From: Marinovum sp048263515
GTDB lineage: Bacteria > Pseudomonadota > Alphaproteobacteria > Rhodobacterales > Rhodobacteraceae
DNA length: 64,000 bases
Direction of reading: 5' to 3'
Assembly (NCBI RefSeq): GCF_048263515.1
Contig: NZ_JBLXEC010000020.1
Span: forward strand, 1-64,000
The position numbers were made by a program, and so were the translations under genes. The notes under the pieces were generated by a model. That model saw nothing but the letters and a program-made list of their open reading frames with translations, was not told the origin of the DNA and did no database searches. Each line of letters starts with the position of its first letter. Within the stretch, counting starts at the first letter, position 1. Shown here one piece after another: positions 16,678 through 26,269 of this stretch.

Positions 16678-18162
16678 ATGTCCGCACCGCTTTCCGATGT
16701 CACCCCCAACACTTGGGCCTTCCTGCGCGATGCGATGATCGCCCCCACGGGGTTCCGCGAATATGACGCGCGCTGGCAGTATCCCGAAGAGATCAACCTG
16801 CTCGGCATGACGGCGCTAGGGCTCGGGCTGGGCACCCAGATTCAGGCCCGCGGGCTGCGGCCAGAGATCGCCGTGGGCAACGATTACCGCGACTATTCGC
16901 TGGCCATCAAGCAGGCGCTGATCCTCGGGCTGATGCGCGCCGGCATCCGGGTGCGCGACATCGGCCCGGCGCTCAGCCCGATGGCCTATTTCAGCCAGTT
17001 CCACCTCGATTGCCCGGCGGTGGCCATGGTCACCGCGAGCCACAATCCCAACGGCTGGACCGGGGTGAAGATGGGCTTCGAGCGACCGCTGACCCATGGC
17101 CCCGAGGAGATGGCCGAACTGCGCGACATCGTGCTGCAGGGCCGCGGCGAGGATCGCCCGGGCGGCGCCTATGTCTTCGAGGAGGGGGTGCGCGAGGCCT
17201 ATCTCGACGACCTGGCCGGCGATTTTCGCCTGACGCGCCCGCTCAGGGTGGTGGTGGCCTGCGGCAACGGCACCGCGGGGGCCTTCGCGCCGGAGCTGCT
17301 GCGCCGGATCGGTGTCGAAGTGATCGAGCGCCACTGCACGCTCGACTACACCTTCCCGCGCTACAACCCCAACCCCGAGGCGATGGAGATGCTGTACGAC
17401 ATGGCCGCCGCGGTGCGCGAGACCGGGGCGGATCTGGCGCTGGGGTTCGATGGCGACGGCGACCGCTGCGGCGTGGTCGACGACGAGGGCTGCGAGATCT
17501 TCGCCGACAAGGTCGGGGTGATCCTGGCGCGTGACCTCAGCGCGCGCCATCCCGGCGCCACCTTCGTGGCGGACGTGAAATCCACCGGGCTCTTCGCCTC
17601 AGACCCGGTGCTGGCCGGCAACGGCGCCCGGACCGATTACTGGAAGACCGGCCACAGCCACATGAAGCGCCGGGTGAAGGCGCTCGGCGCGCTCGCCGGG
17701 TTCGAGAAATCCGGCCACTACTTCCTCGCCGAGCCGGTGGGGCGCGGCTATGACTGCGGCATGCGGGTGGCGGTGGAACTCTGCAGGCTGCTCGACCGAC
17801 ACCCCGGGCAGTCCATGTCCGACCTGCGCCGCGCCCTGCCGCGCACCTGGTCCACGCCGACCATGTCGCCCCATGCCGGCGATACCGAGAAATACGACAT
17901 CCTCGCCCGGATCGTGACCCGGCTCGAGGGGCTGGACACGCTGGCCGAACGCCGGGTGGCGCAGGTGGTGACGGTCAACGGCGCGCGGGTGATCCTCGAC
18001 AATGGCTCCTGGGGGCTGGTGCGGGCAAGCTCGAACACGCCCAACCTGGTGGTGGTCTGCGAGAGCGCCGAAAGCGAGGCGGAACTGCGCGCGATCTTTG
18101 CCGCGCTGGACGCGGTGATCCGCGAAGAGCCCGGCGTGGGCGATTACGACCAGACCTTCTGA
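16678..18162 (+). CDS. Phosphomannomutase/phosphoglucomutase
   Basis: 494 residues of the alpha-D-phosphohexomutase family. The phosphoserine loop is VTASHNPNGWTG, the metal-binding loop is GFDGDGDRCG, and the C-terminal phosphate-binding loop reads RASSNTPNLVVV. These fit a ManB/AlgC-type bacterial enzyme that interconverts 6- and 1-phosphates of mannose or glucose. It could feed both GDP-mannose (with manC at 61623) and glucose-1-phosphate for rmlA. It is divergent from the rml operon and precedes the RTX cluster. Mannose or glucose preference cannot be decided here. Confidence 0.9.
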   Translation: MSAPLSDVTPNTWAFLRDAMIAPTGFREYDARWQYPEEINLLGMTALGLGLGTQIQARGLRPEIAVGNDYRDYSLAIKQALILGLMRAGIRVRDIGPALSPMAYFSQFHLDCPAVAMVTASHNPNGWTGVKMGFERPLTHGPEEMAELRDIVLQGRGEDRPGGAYVFEEGVREAYLDDLAGDFRLTRPLRVVVACGNGTAGAFAPELLRRIGVEVIERHCTLDYTFPRYNPNPEAMEMLYDMAAAVRETGADLALGFDGDGDRCGVVDDEGCEIFADKVGVILARDLSARHPGATFVADVKSTGLFASDPVLAGNGARTDYWKTGHSHMKRRVKALGALAGFEKSGHYFLAEPVGRGYDCGMRVAVELCRLLDRHPGQSMSDLRRALPRTWSTPTMSPHAGDTEKYDILARIVTRLEGLDTLAERRVAQVVTVNGARVILDNGSWGLVRASSNTPNLVVVCESAESEAELRAIFAALDAVIREEPGVGDYDQTF

Positions 18163-18214
18163 GGGGAACCGCCTGACGGCCCGCGCCGCCCTGCACCCGG
18201 CCCTCACCTGGCAT

Positions 18215-18258
18215 GCATCTGGCCCACGGCGGGCCCGCATCTGACCCGCATCTGGCCC
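18215..18258 (+). repeat. Three GCATCTGRCCC units on an 11-bp register
   Basis: Units lie at 18215-18225 (GCATCTGGCCC), 18237-18247 (GCATCTGACCC) and 18248-18258 (GCATCTGGCCC). The gap between the first two is exactly one unit long. All fall on one face of the helix, in the 239-bp space between the mutase and the first RTX gene, where the RTX promoter should be. Confidence 0.6.
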
Positions 18259-18401
18259 GTGGCCGGCAGGGGCCGGGATTCCAGCCTGCCCCAAACGCCG
18301 CTTTTGTGGTAGTCTCGAGGAATGCATCGCGCAATTACGCCGGTGCCCGCGCCTGCATGTTTCATTTGAAACAACCCTATTTCATCGCACAAGAGGCCCC
18401 C

Positions 18402-20510
18402 ATGCCCACGGCTGTCCCCCTGACCGGAAACCCCAGCATCGACGGCATTCTCTGGGGGTGGAAATGGGATTCCACCCATCTGACCGTCAGCTTCCCCAGC
18501 CAGCAACAGGCGGCCGCCGCCTACCAAGGCTATGTCGCGGCAGAGAATTACACCGCCTTCACGCAGTTCCAGGCCAATCAGATCGTCAATTTCGGCCTCA
18601 ACAACTTGGGCGTCTTCACCGACCTGTCCTTCTCGGGCGATCCCAACGGCACCGGCAACCTGCGCTTTGCCCAGGCCACGCGGATCGACTATGGCCAGGG
18701 CCATTTCACCCCCGGCCTGCACATCCCCGGCGGTCGCGGCTCGGCCGAGGCCAACCCGCCCGATCCGCATCTCGTGCCCGCCCATGCCCAGGGCGACAAC
18801 TGGTTCACCCTGGGGCAGTATTCCAACCCGGTGCTGGGGTCGTTCCAGTATGCCGCCGGGCTCCTGCACGAGGTCGGCCATTCGCTCGGGCTCAAGCACG
18901 GCCATGCCACCCAGCCCTGGTCGCAGGACCAGTCGGTCACCATGCCGGCCCTGCCGGCCGACCAGAATTCGCAGGAATTCTCGGTCATGACCTACAGCAG
19001 CCATATCGGCAGCTCGCTGGCTTCGGGAGCCTCGGGCCAAGAGGAATATCCCTGGACCTACATGATGAACGACGTGGCCGCCCTGCAACATCTCTACGGC
19101 GCAAATTTCGGCCCCGGCTCGAACATGGGCGACAACACCTATACCTTCGATCCCGCCACCGGGGCGATGTCGGTGGACGGCTTCAGCTTCGGCGCCTCCT
19201 ACAACGCCAAAATCCTGATCACCATCTGGGATGGCGGCGGCACCGACACGTTCAATCTCTCCAACTATGCCAACGACCAGTCCGTCGACCTGCGCCCCGG
19301 CCAGTTCAGTGCCTTCTCCACCGCCCAGCTGTCGCAGCTCAACCTCGGCCATTCCGGTCCCGCGGAGTTTGCCCGCGGCAATGTAGCCAACCCCTATCTC
19401 TACCAGGGTGACCTGCGCTCGCTGATCGAGAACGTGCTGACCGGCACCGGCAACGACGTCGTGACCGGCAACCAGGTGGCCAATGTGATCCGCACCGGCA
19501 GCGGCAACGACACCCTCTCTGGCGGCGCCGGCGACGACCGCCTCTCGGGCGAGATCGGCGACGACTGGATCACGCCCGGGGCCGGCAACGACACCGTGCT
19601 CGGCGGGTCTGGGAGCGACATGGTGAGCTTCGTCGACCTGGCCCAGGCGGTGAATGCCAGCCTGCGCACACTCTCGGCCAGCTCCGGCGGGGACAGCTAC
19701 ATGCTCGACGGCATCGAGAATGTCACCGGCTCGATCTTCGGCGACCTGATCGAAGGCGACGGCAACAGCAATCGAATCCGCGCGCTCGGCGATTACGACT
19801 GGATCGTCGGCTCCTGGGGGAATGACGTCATCGACGGCGGCAACGGGCGTGACATGATCTCCTATGTCTCGGCGCCGGGCGCGGTGACGGTCGACCTCGG
19901 GGCAGGGCAGGGCACGCGCGGACAGGCCAATGGCGACCGGTACGTCGCTGTCGAGCGGGTCACCGGCTCGAGCCATGCCGACCTGTTCTTCGGCGACGCA
20001 GGGCAGAACGACTTTCGCGGGCTCGGCGGCTATGACACCTTCGTGGGCTCATCCGGCGGGCGCGAGCGCTATGACGGCGGATCGGGCCAGGACACGGTTG
20101 CATATTACCTCTCCGGCGCCGGAGTGGTGGCCTCGCTGCTGCGCGGCTACGGCTCGGCGGGCGATGCGGCGCGCGATCTCTACACCTCGATCGAGAACCT
20201 CGGCGGCACCAGCCTCGGCGATACCCTGACCGGCGATCACGGCCGCAACCAGCTGCGCGGACTGGCGGGCGACGATTTCATCTTCGGCAACGGCGGGGTG
20301 GACTACATCACCGGCGGGCGCGGCGACGACATGATCGACGGCGGAGCGGGCTGGGACTATGCGGTCTACGAAGGCGCGCGGGCCGATTACAGCATCAGCA
20401 CCTCGGGGCCCACCACCACGATCCGCCACAACGGCGGCGGCGCCGACGGCACCGACAGGCTGACCGATGTCGAGGTGGCGATCTTCTCTGACGGCTATTT
20501 CATGCTCTGA
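18402..20510 (+). CDS. Serralysin-type (M10) metalloprotease with RTX C-terminus
   Basis: 702 residues. It is a secreted zinc protease: the zinc site is HEVGHSLGLKH at 156-166 and the Met-turn is SVMTY near 194-198. Ca2+-binding nonapeptides (GSGNDTLSGGAGDDRL...) start about residue 345. The last ~310 residues form the module shared by the other RTX proteins here, with RALGDYDWIVGS, NDFRGLGGYDTFVGSSGGRE and VAYYLSGAG. The extreme C-terminus (EVAIFSDGYFML) has the acidic-hydrophobic look of a type I secretion signal. There is no Sec signal. The start at 18402 (MPTAVPLTGNPSIDGILWG) has GAGG upstream and fits serralysins; an upstream ATG at 18357 is possible. No protease inhibitor or HlyBD genes are adjacent. 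Confidence 0.88.
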   Translation: MPTAVPLTGNPSIDGILWGWKWDSTHLTVSFPSQQQAAAAYQGYVAAENYTAFTQFQANQIVNFGLNNLGVFTDLSFSGDPNGTGNLRFAQATRIDYGQGHFTPGLHIPGGRGSAEANPPDPHLVPAHAQGDNWFTLGQYSNPVLGSFQYAAGLLHEVGHSLGLKHGHATQPWSQDQSVTMPALPADQNSQEFSVMTYSSHIGSSLASGASGQEEYPWTYMMNDVAALQHLYGANFGPGSNMGDNTYTFDPATGAMSVDGFSFGASYNAKILITIWDGGGTDTFNLSNYANDQSVDLRPGQFSAFSTAQLSQLNLGHSGPAEFARGNVANPYLYQGDLRSLIENVLTGTGNDVVTGNQVANVIRTGSGNDTLSGGAGDDRLSGEIGDDWITPGAGNDTVLGGSGSDMVSFVDLAQAVNASLRTLSASSGGDSYMLDGIENVTGSIFGDLIEGDGNSNRIRALGDYDWIVGSWGNDVIDGGNGRDMISYVSAPGAVTVDLGAGQGTRGQANGDRYVAVERVTGSSHADLFFGDAGQNDFRGLGGYDTFVGSSGGRERYDGGSGQDTVAYYLSGAGVVASLLRGYGSAGDAARDLYTSIENLGGTSLGDTLTGDHGRNQLRGLAGDDFIFGNGGVDYITGGRGDDMIDGGAGWDYAVYEGARADYSISTSGPTTTIRHNGGGADGTDRLTDVEVAIFSDGYFML

Positions 20511-20645
20511 GGCGCGGGCGGGAAACCGCGTGCCCCCCGCGAGCCCGTCTCGTCACGATCAAAAAAAATCGGACGCCCGTAACTTCTCGTTGCCGCTTTC
20601 CTGCGATACCAAGGGGAACCGACGTACAACCAAGACAGGCGCCCG

Positions 20646-22700
20646 ATGCCCCAACCCACTGCCTTCGAACAGGAACTGCTGGAACTGCTCAACCGGGCCC
20701 GGGCCGATCCCGCAGGTGAGCCTGCCCAGTGGATCGCCGACATCGCGAGCCAGACCGGCACCAGCGCCGCGCTCACCAGCGCCCTGCGCTACTTCAACGT
20801 CGATGCCCAGGCCTTTCACGACCAGCTCGCGGCCTTTTCCGCGGTGGCGCCCCTGGCCTGGAACGACGCTCTGGCCAGCGCCGCCGAGGGGCACAGCGCC
20901 GCGCTGATTGCCGCCGACGAGCAATCCCACCAGGTCAGCGGCGAGGCGCCGCTGGGCCGGCGGATCGCCGATGCGGGCTATGCCAACGCCCGCGCCTGGG
21001 CCGAGAATGTCTATGCCTATGCCCCCGGGGCGAGCGATGCCCACGCCGGCTTCGTGATCGACTGGGGCTACGACGCCGAGGATTTCAACGGCACCCAGCT
21101 CCTTGCCGACTGGCAGGCGCGCGGCGACGGCATGCAGGACCCGGCCGGTCACCGCGACACGATCCTCTCTGCCTCCTACACCGAGGTCGGCATCGGCGTC
21201 CTGGCCGAGAGCGACCCCGCCACCAGCGTCGGCCCCTACGTGGTGACACAGAATTTCGGCAATCGCTGGAACTATGAGCCGCAGCTTCTGGGCGTGGTCC
21301 TGCAGGATGCCGACGGCGACCGGTTCTATGACGCCGGCGAGGGGCTGGGGGGGATCTCGGTCACCCTGCTGCAGGGCGGCGCGACCGTCGCCAGCACCAC
21401 CACCTGGGACGCCGGCGGCTACCAGTTGGCGCTGGGCCCGGGCGATTATACCTTGCGGTTCTCCGGCGGAGCGCTGACCGGGGTGATCGAACAGCAGATC
21501 ACCATGGGAACGGAGAACCTCAAGCGCGACGGTTTCGCCGCCGATGCGCGTTCTCTCCCGACCGAAGGGGCCGATCAGCTTGCCGGCACGACGGGGGCCG
21601 AGGTGATCAACGCACTTGGCGGAGACGACTGGATCACCCCCGGCGGCGGCTCCGACACCGTGGATGGCGGCGCCGGCCGCGACATGCTGTCCTTCTTCGA
21701 CCTGCCCGACACGGCGGGGCGCACGAATACCGACTACCGGCTCGACATCGACATGGCGGCGGGCACGGCGGTCAGCCATGATGGCGCCGAGGCCATCGAC
21801 CTCTCGAATATCGAACGCGTCACCGGGACGATCTTCGCCGACCGGATCCGGGGCACCGACGGAAATGATGAAATCCGCGGTCTGGGGGACTATGACTGGA
21901 TCGTCGCAACGACCGGCTTTGACACCTATGACGGCGGCTCCGGCCAGGACATGGTCAGCTTCATCGAATGGGACAGCAGCCAGGCGAATGTCGTCGCCGA
22001 TATCTTCTCCTCGAACGGAGCGCCGCCAAGTGCCTTCGACGCGACCGGCGTGGTGGTGGATTTCACCAATTCCAACAACGTGGCGAACCTGTCCTACGGC
22101 AAGACCCTGACCTCGATCGAGCGGATCACCGGTTCCGGCCGGCAGGACGTGTTCTACGGCGATGCCGGCGAGAACGATTTCCGCGGCCTGGGCGATTACG
22201 ACTGGTTCGTCTCCTCCGAGGGCGGCCGCGAGCGCTATTTCGGCGGCGACGGCATCGACACGGTGACCTATTACAACGCCAGCGCCGGGATCATTGCCAA
22301 CCTGTCGAACGGCGCCCGCGTCAACGGCCAGGAGACCGGCTACGGTTCCGGCGGGGTGGCGGCGCGCGACCTCTACTTCGAGATCGAGAACCTGGTGGGC
22401 TCGCGTTTCGACGACGAGCTGCGCGGCTCCTCGGGGCGCAACCAGCTCAACGGGCTCGAGGGCGACGACTTCATCTTCGGCTACGGCGGGGTGGATTACC
22501 TCAAGGGCGGTCTCGGCAATGACGTGATCGACGGCGGCGGCGGCTCGGACTATGCGCTGTTTGACGGCAATGCAGGCGATTACACCCTGGCCCGCTCGGG
22601 CAACGAGGTGACCGTGACGGGCACCGATGGCACCGACCGGCTGATCGACGTGGAATACTTCCGCTTCGACGACGGCGATGTGGATATCTGGAGCCTCTAG
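20646..22700 (+). CDS. CAP/SCP-domain protein with RTX C-terminus
   Basis: 684 residues. Residues 1-200 form a CAP (SCP/PR-1) domain: LLELLNRARADP, PLAWNDALASAAEGHSAAL, AENVYAY and HRDTILSASYTEVGIGV. Residues about 215-285 look like an SdrD-B/Cna-type beta domain (LLGVVLQDADGDRFYDAGEG). From about 325 comes the shared module, starting WITPGGGSDTVDGGAGRD. It contains two GLGDYDW motifs, GGRERYFGGDGIDTVTYYNA and the tail VEYFRFDDGDVDIWSL. There is no Sec signal; type I secretion is expected. Its last 597 coding bases are identical to those of the lyase gene at 33922-39360. The downstream epimerase frame overlaps its end. Confidence 0.85.
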   Translation: MPQPTAFEQELLELLNRARADPAGEPAQWIADIASQTGTSAALTSALRYFNVDAQAFHDQLAAFSAVAPLAWNDALASAAEGHSAALIAADEQSHQVSGEAPLGRRIADAGYANARAWAENVYAYAPGASDAHAGFVIDWGYDAEDFNGTQLLADWQARGDGMQDPAGHRDTILSASYTEVGIGVLAESDPATSVGPYVVTQNFGNRWNYEPQLLGVVLQDADGDRFYDAGEGLGGISVTLLQGGATVASTTTWDAGGYQLALGPGDYTLRFSGGALTGVIEQQITMGTENLKRDGFAADARSLPTEGADQLAGTTGAEVINALGGDDWITPGGGSDTVDGGAGRDMLSFFDLPDTAGRTNTDYRLDIDMAAGTAVSHDGAEAIDLSNIERVTGTIFADRIRGTDGNDEIRGLGDYDWIVATTGFDTYDGGSGQDMVSFIEWDSSQANVVADIFSSNGAPPSAFDATGVVVDFTNSNNVANLSYGKTLTSIERITGSGRQDVFYGDAGENDFRGLGDYDWFVSSEGGRERYFGGDGIDTVTYYNASAGIIANLSNGARVNGQETGYGSGGVAARDLYFEIENLVGSRFDDELRGSSGRNQLNGLEGDDFIFGYGGVDYLKGGLGNDVIDGGGGSDYALFDGNAGDYTLARSGNEVTVTGTDGTDRLIDVEYFRFDDGDVDIWSL
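22102..22698 (+). repeat. 597-bp perfect repeat, copy 1
   Basis: Line-by-line reading shows this stretch identical to 38762-39358, in the same frame of two different RTX genes. Identity breaks at the codon before (AAG versus CAG) and at the stop (TAG versus TGA). Confidence 0.95.
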
Positions 22701-23832
22701 GCGCGCCCTCGCGCGATGGCACCGCGGCCGGGCACAGGGCGCCAAGCGCCTGCTCGCCCGGCTGCACCAAGGCCTGGCCCGTGCCGGGTTCTTGGTCGGG
22801 CGCGAGTGGCGCATTGTCCGGAGCCTCGGCAACCGGCGGCCCTCGCGGCCAGAGGGGGCCGGGCCGGCGCAGCTTGCCGGCCTGTCAGCGCCGGTGCTGA
22901 TTCGCCGCTACCCCCTCGCCGCGAAGGTGGTGTCGAGCCAGCATCCTGCCGTGGATGTCCCCGCAGGCTGGACCCCAGATCCGACCCTGCCGCTGGAACA
23001 GGCCCTGCCCTTCCCTTGGGAGGAGGCCTATGCCACCCGACAGCCGTTTCAGCCGGTGCGGCTGTGGCGCAATGCCATCGCCCTGCGCCGCGTCAGCGAA
23101 GCCAGAGCCGACCTGGCCCGGCAGGATGGCATCGAGAGGATCGCCCGGCAGCTGGCCGGGCGCATGCGCGACTTCACCGTCCATGACGGCGATGCGGCCT
23201 TTATCGAGAACCGCTTCGACGACCCCGTCGATCCGGTGATCCCGCCGGCGCCCTGGGTGAGCGCGATTGCCAATGCCTTTGCCATCCTGGCCTGCGGGCA
23301 GCTAGCACCGCTTGCCGGAACTGCAGGCGACCGGGCGGCCTATGGCCGGGCCTTCCGCCGCATCCATGCCGCGGGAACGGTGCCGCCCGACCGCTGGATC
23401 ACCCTGCGCGACCGCCACGGATACCTGTGGTTCGACGAATACCCCCGGCCCGCCGGAGGCTCCACGCGGGTCAAGAACGGGCATGTCTTTGCCGTGCTGG
23501 CGCTGCATGAGCTGGGGCTGGAGGACCCGGCCTTCCTGCCCCTCGTGCAGGCCGGCGCCACCACGATGGAGGCCTATGCCGCCTGTTTCCGGCGCCCCGG
23601 GCTGCGCAGCCTCTATGCGCTCGACCTCTGGCGCAAGGGGGACTACCTGCCCAACCGAGCGATGCGGCAGCTCTATCAGCTCCATGAGCTGACGGCGGCC
23701 CCGGCGTTCCTGCAGCAGGGGGACCTGTTTGCCGAGGATTTCGCCCACCGGCTGGCCGACAGCGCCCGGCAGGGCGTGCAGGCGGCCCGGAGCGCCGCGG
23801 TCTCGGCGGTGGCGGCCCGCGGCGGCGGGTGA
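22678..23832 (+). CDS. D-glucuronyl C5-epimerase-like protein
   Basis: 384 residues if started at ATG 22678, inside the end of the CAP-RTX gene; a later start is possible, since the first ~40 residues are basic and atypical. The C-terminal 200 residues resemble the C-terminal domain of heparosan/heparan D-glucuronyl C5-epimerases: ANAFAILACGQL, GYLWFDEYP, then VKNGHVFAVLALHELGLEDP and RSLYALDLWRKGDYLPN, mirroring the family's 'WYEEYP...LNGFMYSLLGLYD...YD' order. Such enzymes invert C5 of glucuronate in a polymer. It runs into the RgpF-like and sulfotransferase genes, which supports a polysaccharide-modifying role. No clear signal peptide, so it may be cytoplasmic. Confidence 0.6.
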   Translation: MWISGASRRALARWHRGRAQGAKRLLARLHQGLARAGFLVGREWRIVRSLGNRRPSRPEGAGPAQLAGLSAPVLIRRYPLAAKVVSSQHPAVDVPAGWTPDPTLPLEQALPFPWEEAYATRQPFQPVRLWRNAIALRRVSEARADLARQDGIERIARQLAGRMRDFTVHDGDAAFIENRFDDPVDPVIPPAPWVSAIANAFAILACGQLAPLAGTAGDRAAYGRAFRRIHAAGTVPPDRWITLRDRHGYLWFDEYPRPAGGSTRVKNGHVFAVLALHELGLEDPAFLPLVQAGATTMEAYAACFRRPGLRSLYALDLWRKGDYLPNRAMRQLYQLHELTAAPAFLQQGDLFAEDFAHRLADSARQGVQAARSAAVSAVAARGGG

Positions 23833-23912
23833 CGGGGCAACGGTGACAGGCCCGGCCCGGATTGTCGCGCCCCGCCGGCTCTGGTACGAGGTCCAAAACG
23901 GATGCGATCAGA

Positions 23913-25076
23913 ATGCTGCAGATCTTCCGGCGCAAGGCATCGACGGTCCTGCGTTATCTTTTCCCGACCGCCGCTGACCGCCACTACCTGGCCCGGATCC
24001 AGTCCAGCGGACTGTTCGACCGCGACTTCTACCTGCGCAGCAATGCGCGGCTGAAGTGGCTGTTCCGGATCTGGCCCGAACGCCACTACGTGCAGCTGGG
24101 AGAGCGCAACGGCACCTGCCCCAATCCCGGCTTCTCGCCGCGCGCCTATCTGTTCCACAATCCCGATCTGGCGGGCGAAACCCGCCCCTTCCTACACTAC
24201 ATCGAGACCGGCCGCGCCGAGCGTCGCATGGTGCTGGCGGCGCCCTCCTCCGAGGGGGTGCCGGTCTTTCCCGACATCGCCCCGCCCGACCCCGCGGCCG
24301 GGACCGCCCCGGTGGCGGTGGCGCTGCATCTCTATTACCCCGAGTTCTGGGAGGAGATCGCACCGGCGCTCGAGGCCCAGCAGTTCGCCTTCGACCTTCA
24401 CGTCACCATCACCCGCCGCGGCGACCTGCCCCCCGGCGCGGGCGCGGCGCTGGAGACCCGTATCCGCGCGGCCTTTCCCGCTGCGCGGATCTGGCAGATG
24501 CCCAATCACGGGCGCGATATCCTGCCCTTCGCACATCTGGTCAATGCCGGGGGGCTGGCGCCCTACCGGGCGGTGCTAAAGCTGCACAGCAAGAAATCGC
24601 CGCACCGCGCCGACGGCGATGCCTGGCGGCGGGCGCTGGTGGCCGGGGTGCTGGGCGATCCGGCAGAGACCGCGGCGCGCCTCGAGCGGTTTCTCGCCCA
24701 CCCCCGGGCCGGCATCTGGGTCGCCGACGGGCATCTGCACGAGGGCGACAGCTGGTGGGGGGGCAACCGGCCCCGGGCCGAGGCACTTCTGGCCCGCAGC
24801 GGCGCGGCCCTGCCGCCCGGCCCCCTGTGCTTTCCCGCCGGCTCGATCTACTGGGCGCGGGCCGCCGTCCTAGCAAAGCTGGCGCGCCTGCGCCTCACCC
24901 CGGAGGATTTCGAGCCCGAGCAGGCGCTGGTCGAGGGCACCACGGCCCATGCGGTGGAGCGGTTGATGGGAGCGCTGACGATCGCGGCGGGGCGCGTGCC
25001 CTGCACGTCACGCACGCTGGACCGGCCCGGGGCGCTGCCGCCGGGGCTGGACACCGCAGGCAAAATTGGACACTAG
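23913..25076 (+). CDS. RgpF-like (rhamnan synthesis F) glycosyltransferase-associated protein
   Basis: 387 residues from ATG 23913; a longer frame starts at 23862. Residues about 20-105 contain two copies of the FDxxxYLxxN/YPD-type element (GLFDRDFYLRSN and PRAYLFHNPDL). Residues about 130-290 match the RgpF family: VALHLYYPEFWEEIAPAL, NHGRDILPF and VLKLHSKKSPHRADGDAWRR. RgpF-type proteins take part in rhamnose-containing polysaccharide synthesis, consistent with the rml operon nearby. It is followed after 6 bp by the sulfotransferase, probably in one operon. Confidence 0.75.
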   Translation: MLQIFRRKASTVLRYLFPTAADRHYLARIQSSGLFDRDFYLRSNARLKWLFRIWPERHYVQLGERNGTCPNPGFSPRAYLFHNPDLAGETRPFLHYIETGRAERRMVLAAPSSEGVPVFPDIAPPDPAAGTAPVAVALHLYYPEFWEEIAPALEAQQFAFDLHVTITRRGDLPPGAGAALETRIRAAFPAARIWQMPNHGRDILPFAHLVNAGGLAPYRAVLKLHSKKSPHRADGDAWRRALVAGVLGDPAETAARLERFLAHPRAGIWVADGHLHEGDSWWGGNRPRAEALLARSGAALPPGPLCFPAGSIYWARAAVLAKLARLRLTPEDFEPEQALVEGTTAHAVERLMGALTIAAGRVPCTSRTLDRPGALPPGLDTAGKIGH

Positions 25077-25082
25077 CGCCCC

Positions 25083-26111
25083 ATGGCGAAAGTTGTGCTT
25101 CATATCGGCGCCCATAAGACGGCAACCAGCTACCTCCAGGGGGCCTTTCACCGAAACCGGGACATGCTGGAGCGGGCGGGCCTCTACTATCCCCATATCG
25201 GCCCGAACAACGCGCATCACGCCCTGGCCGCTCCCTGGCTGGACATCCGCGACATCCCCGACAGCTTTTATGGCGCCCGCGGTCCTGAAGGCCTGTGGCA
25301 GGATTTGGTCGTCACCTATGCCGCCCGCCCCGGGACGCTCTTCCTCACGGCCGAGAACTTCACCCGCTGCTTTCCGGCGAAGGTCGACATGGGCGAACTG
25401 GCGGAACGCCTGAGCGTCTTCAAGGAGGTGCAGATCGTCTACACCATGCGGCGCCAGGTCGACCTGGTGCCCTCGGTCTGGGCGCAGATCTCGAAGATGA
25501 ACCACATGCCCAGCATCTGGGCCTTCATGCGCATCGTCTTCGACGAGCGCCGCGCCAAGGGCGTGCCGATCGATCACGGCATGGTCTACCAGGACCTGCT
25601 CACCGGCTTCGCTCCCGAGCAGATCCACCTGATGGATTACGCCAGTTTCGCGCGCCACCCGGACGGCGTCGTCGGCATGTTCCTCGACCTTCTAGAGGTG
25701 GATGTCGCCGCCGCGACGCTGGTTCCGCCCAGCCGCAAAGAGGCCAATATCTCGCCCGATCCGCTGGCGCTCTTCGTGGCCGGTGGGGTGACCGGCGACG
25801 CCACCCGCCCGCCCCCGGCCGAGCTGGTCGGCTACCTGTCCGAAGCCCTCGACCGGATCTGCGGCCGGCCGCGCACCGTGCTGGCGCGGCACGAATACCG
25901 CAAGTTGCGCGAACGCTTTCGCCACGGCAATCAGACGCTCGCCGCCCAAGTCCAGCCGGTTCAGCCGGGCTTCACCTTCGACGAAGGTAGCGAGCCCGAG
26001 GAGCTGGTCTTTCGCGACAACCTGGACGACAGGGCCTGGATGGAGATCGCCCAAGCGGTCTATCACATGCCCCGCCAGGAGAAGTCCGGGCTGCGCCGGA
26101 TACTACCCTGA
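25083..26111 (+). CDS. Sulfotransferase-family protein
   Basis: 342 residues. The N-terminal strand-loop-helix VVLHIGAHKTATSYLQ (residues 4-19) is the 5'-phosphosulfate (PAPS) binding loop typical of carbohydrate sulfotransferases of marine bacteria. A second block, VQIVYTMRRQVDLVPSVW (about residues 117-134), fits the 3'-phosphate binding region (Arg then Ser). It lies 6 bp after the RgpF-like gene. With the C5-epimerase-like gene it suggests sulfation of a uronate-containing polymer. No signal peptide, so it should act in the cytoplasm on a lipid-linked or growing chain. Substrate unknown. Confidence 0.75.
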   Translation: MAKVVLHIGAHKTATSYLQGAFHRNRDMLERAGLYYPHIGPNNAHHALAAPWLDIRDIPDSFYGARGPEGLWQDLVVTYAARPGTLFLTAENFTRCFPAKVDMGELAERLSVFKEVQIVYTMRRQVDLVPSVWAQISKMNHMPSIWAFMRIVFDERRAKGVPIDHGMVYQDLLTGFAPEQIHLMDYASFARHPDGVVGMFLDLLEVDVAAATLVPPSRKEANISPDPLALFVAGGVTGDATRPPPAELVGYLSEALDRICGRPRTVLARHEYRKLRERFRHGNQTLAAQVQPVQPGFTFDEGSEPEELVFRDNLDDRAWMEIAQAVYHMPRQEKSGLRRILP

Positions 26112-26269
26112 CGGCGGTCGGGCCACGCCCGGCACAGGACAGACCAGCACATAGAATACATCTAAAAGCCGTCCGAAAGGTCGCAACCTCGCCCCTATTC
26201 CGCTCCGGCTGACCCCCCTTTCGGCCCGCATCTTCTGCTCGCGAAACAACCTGCGAGCCGGAGGTGGCC

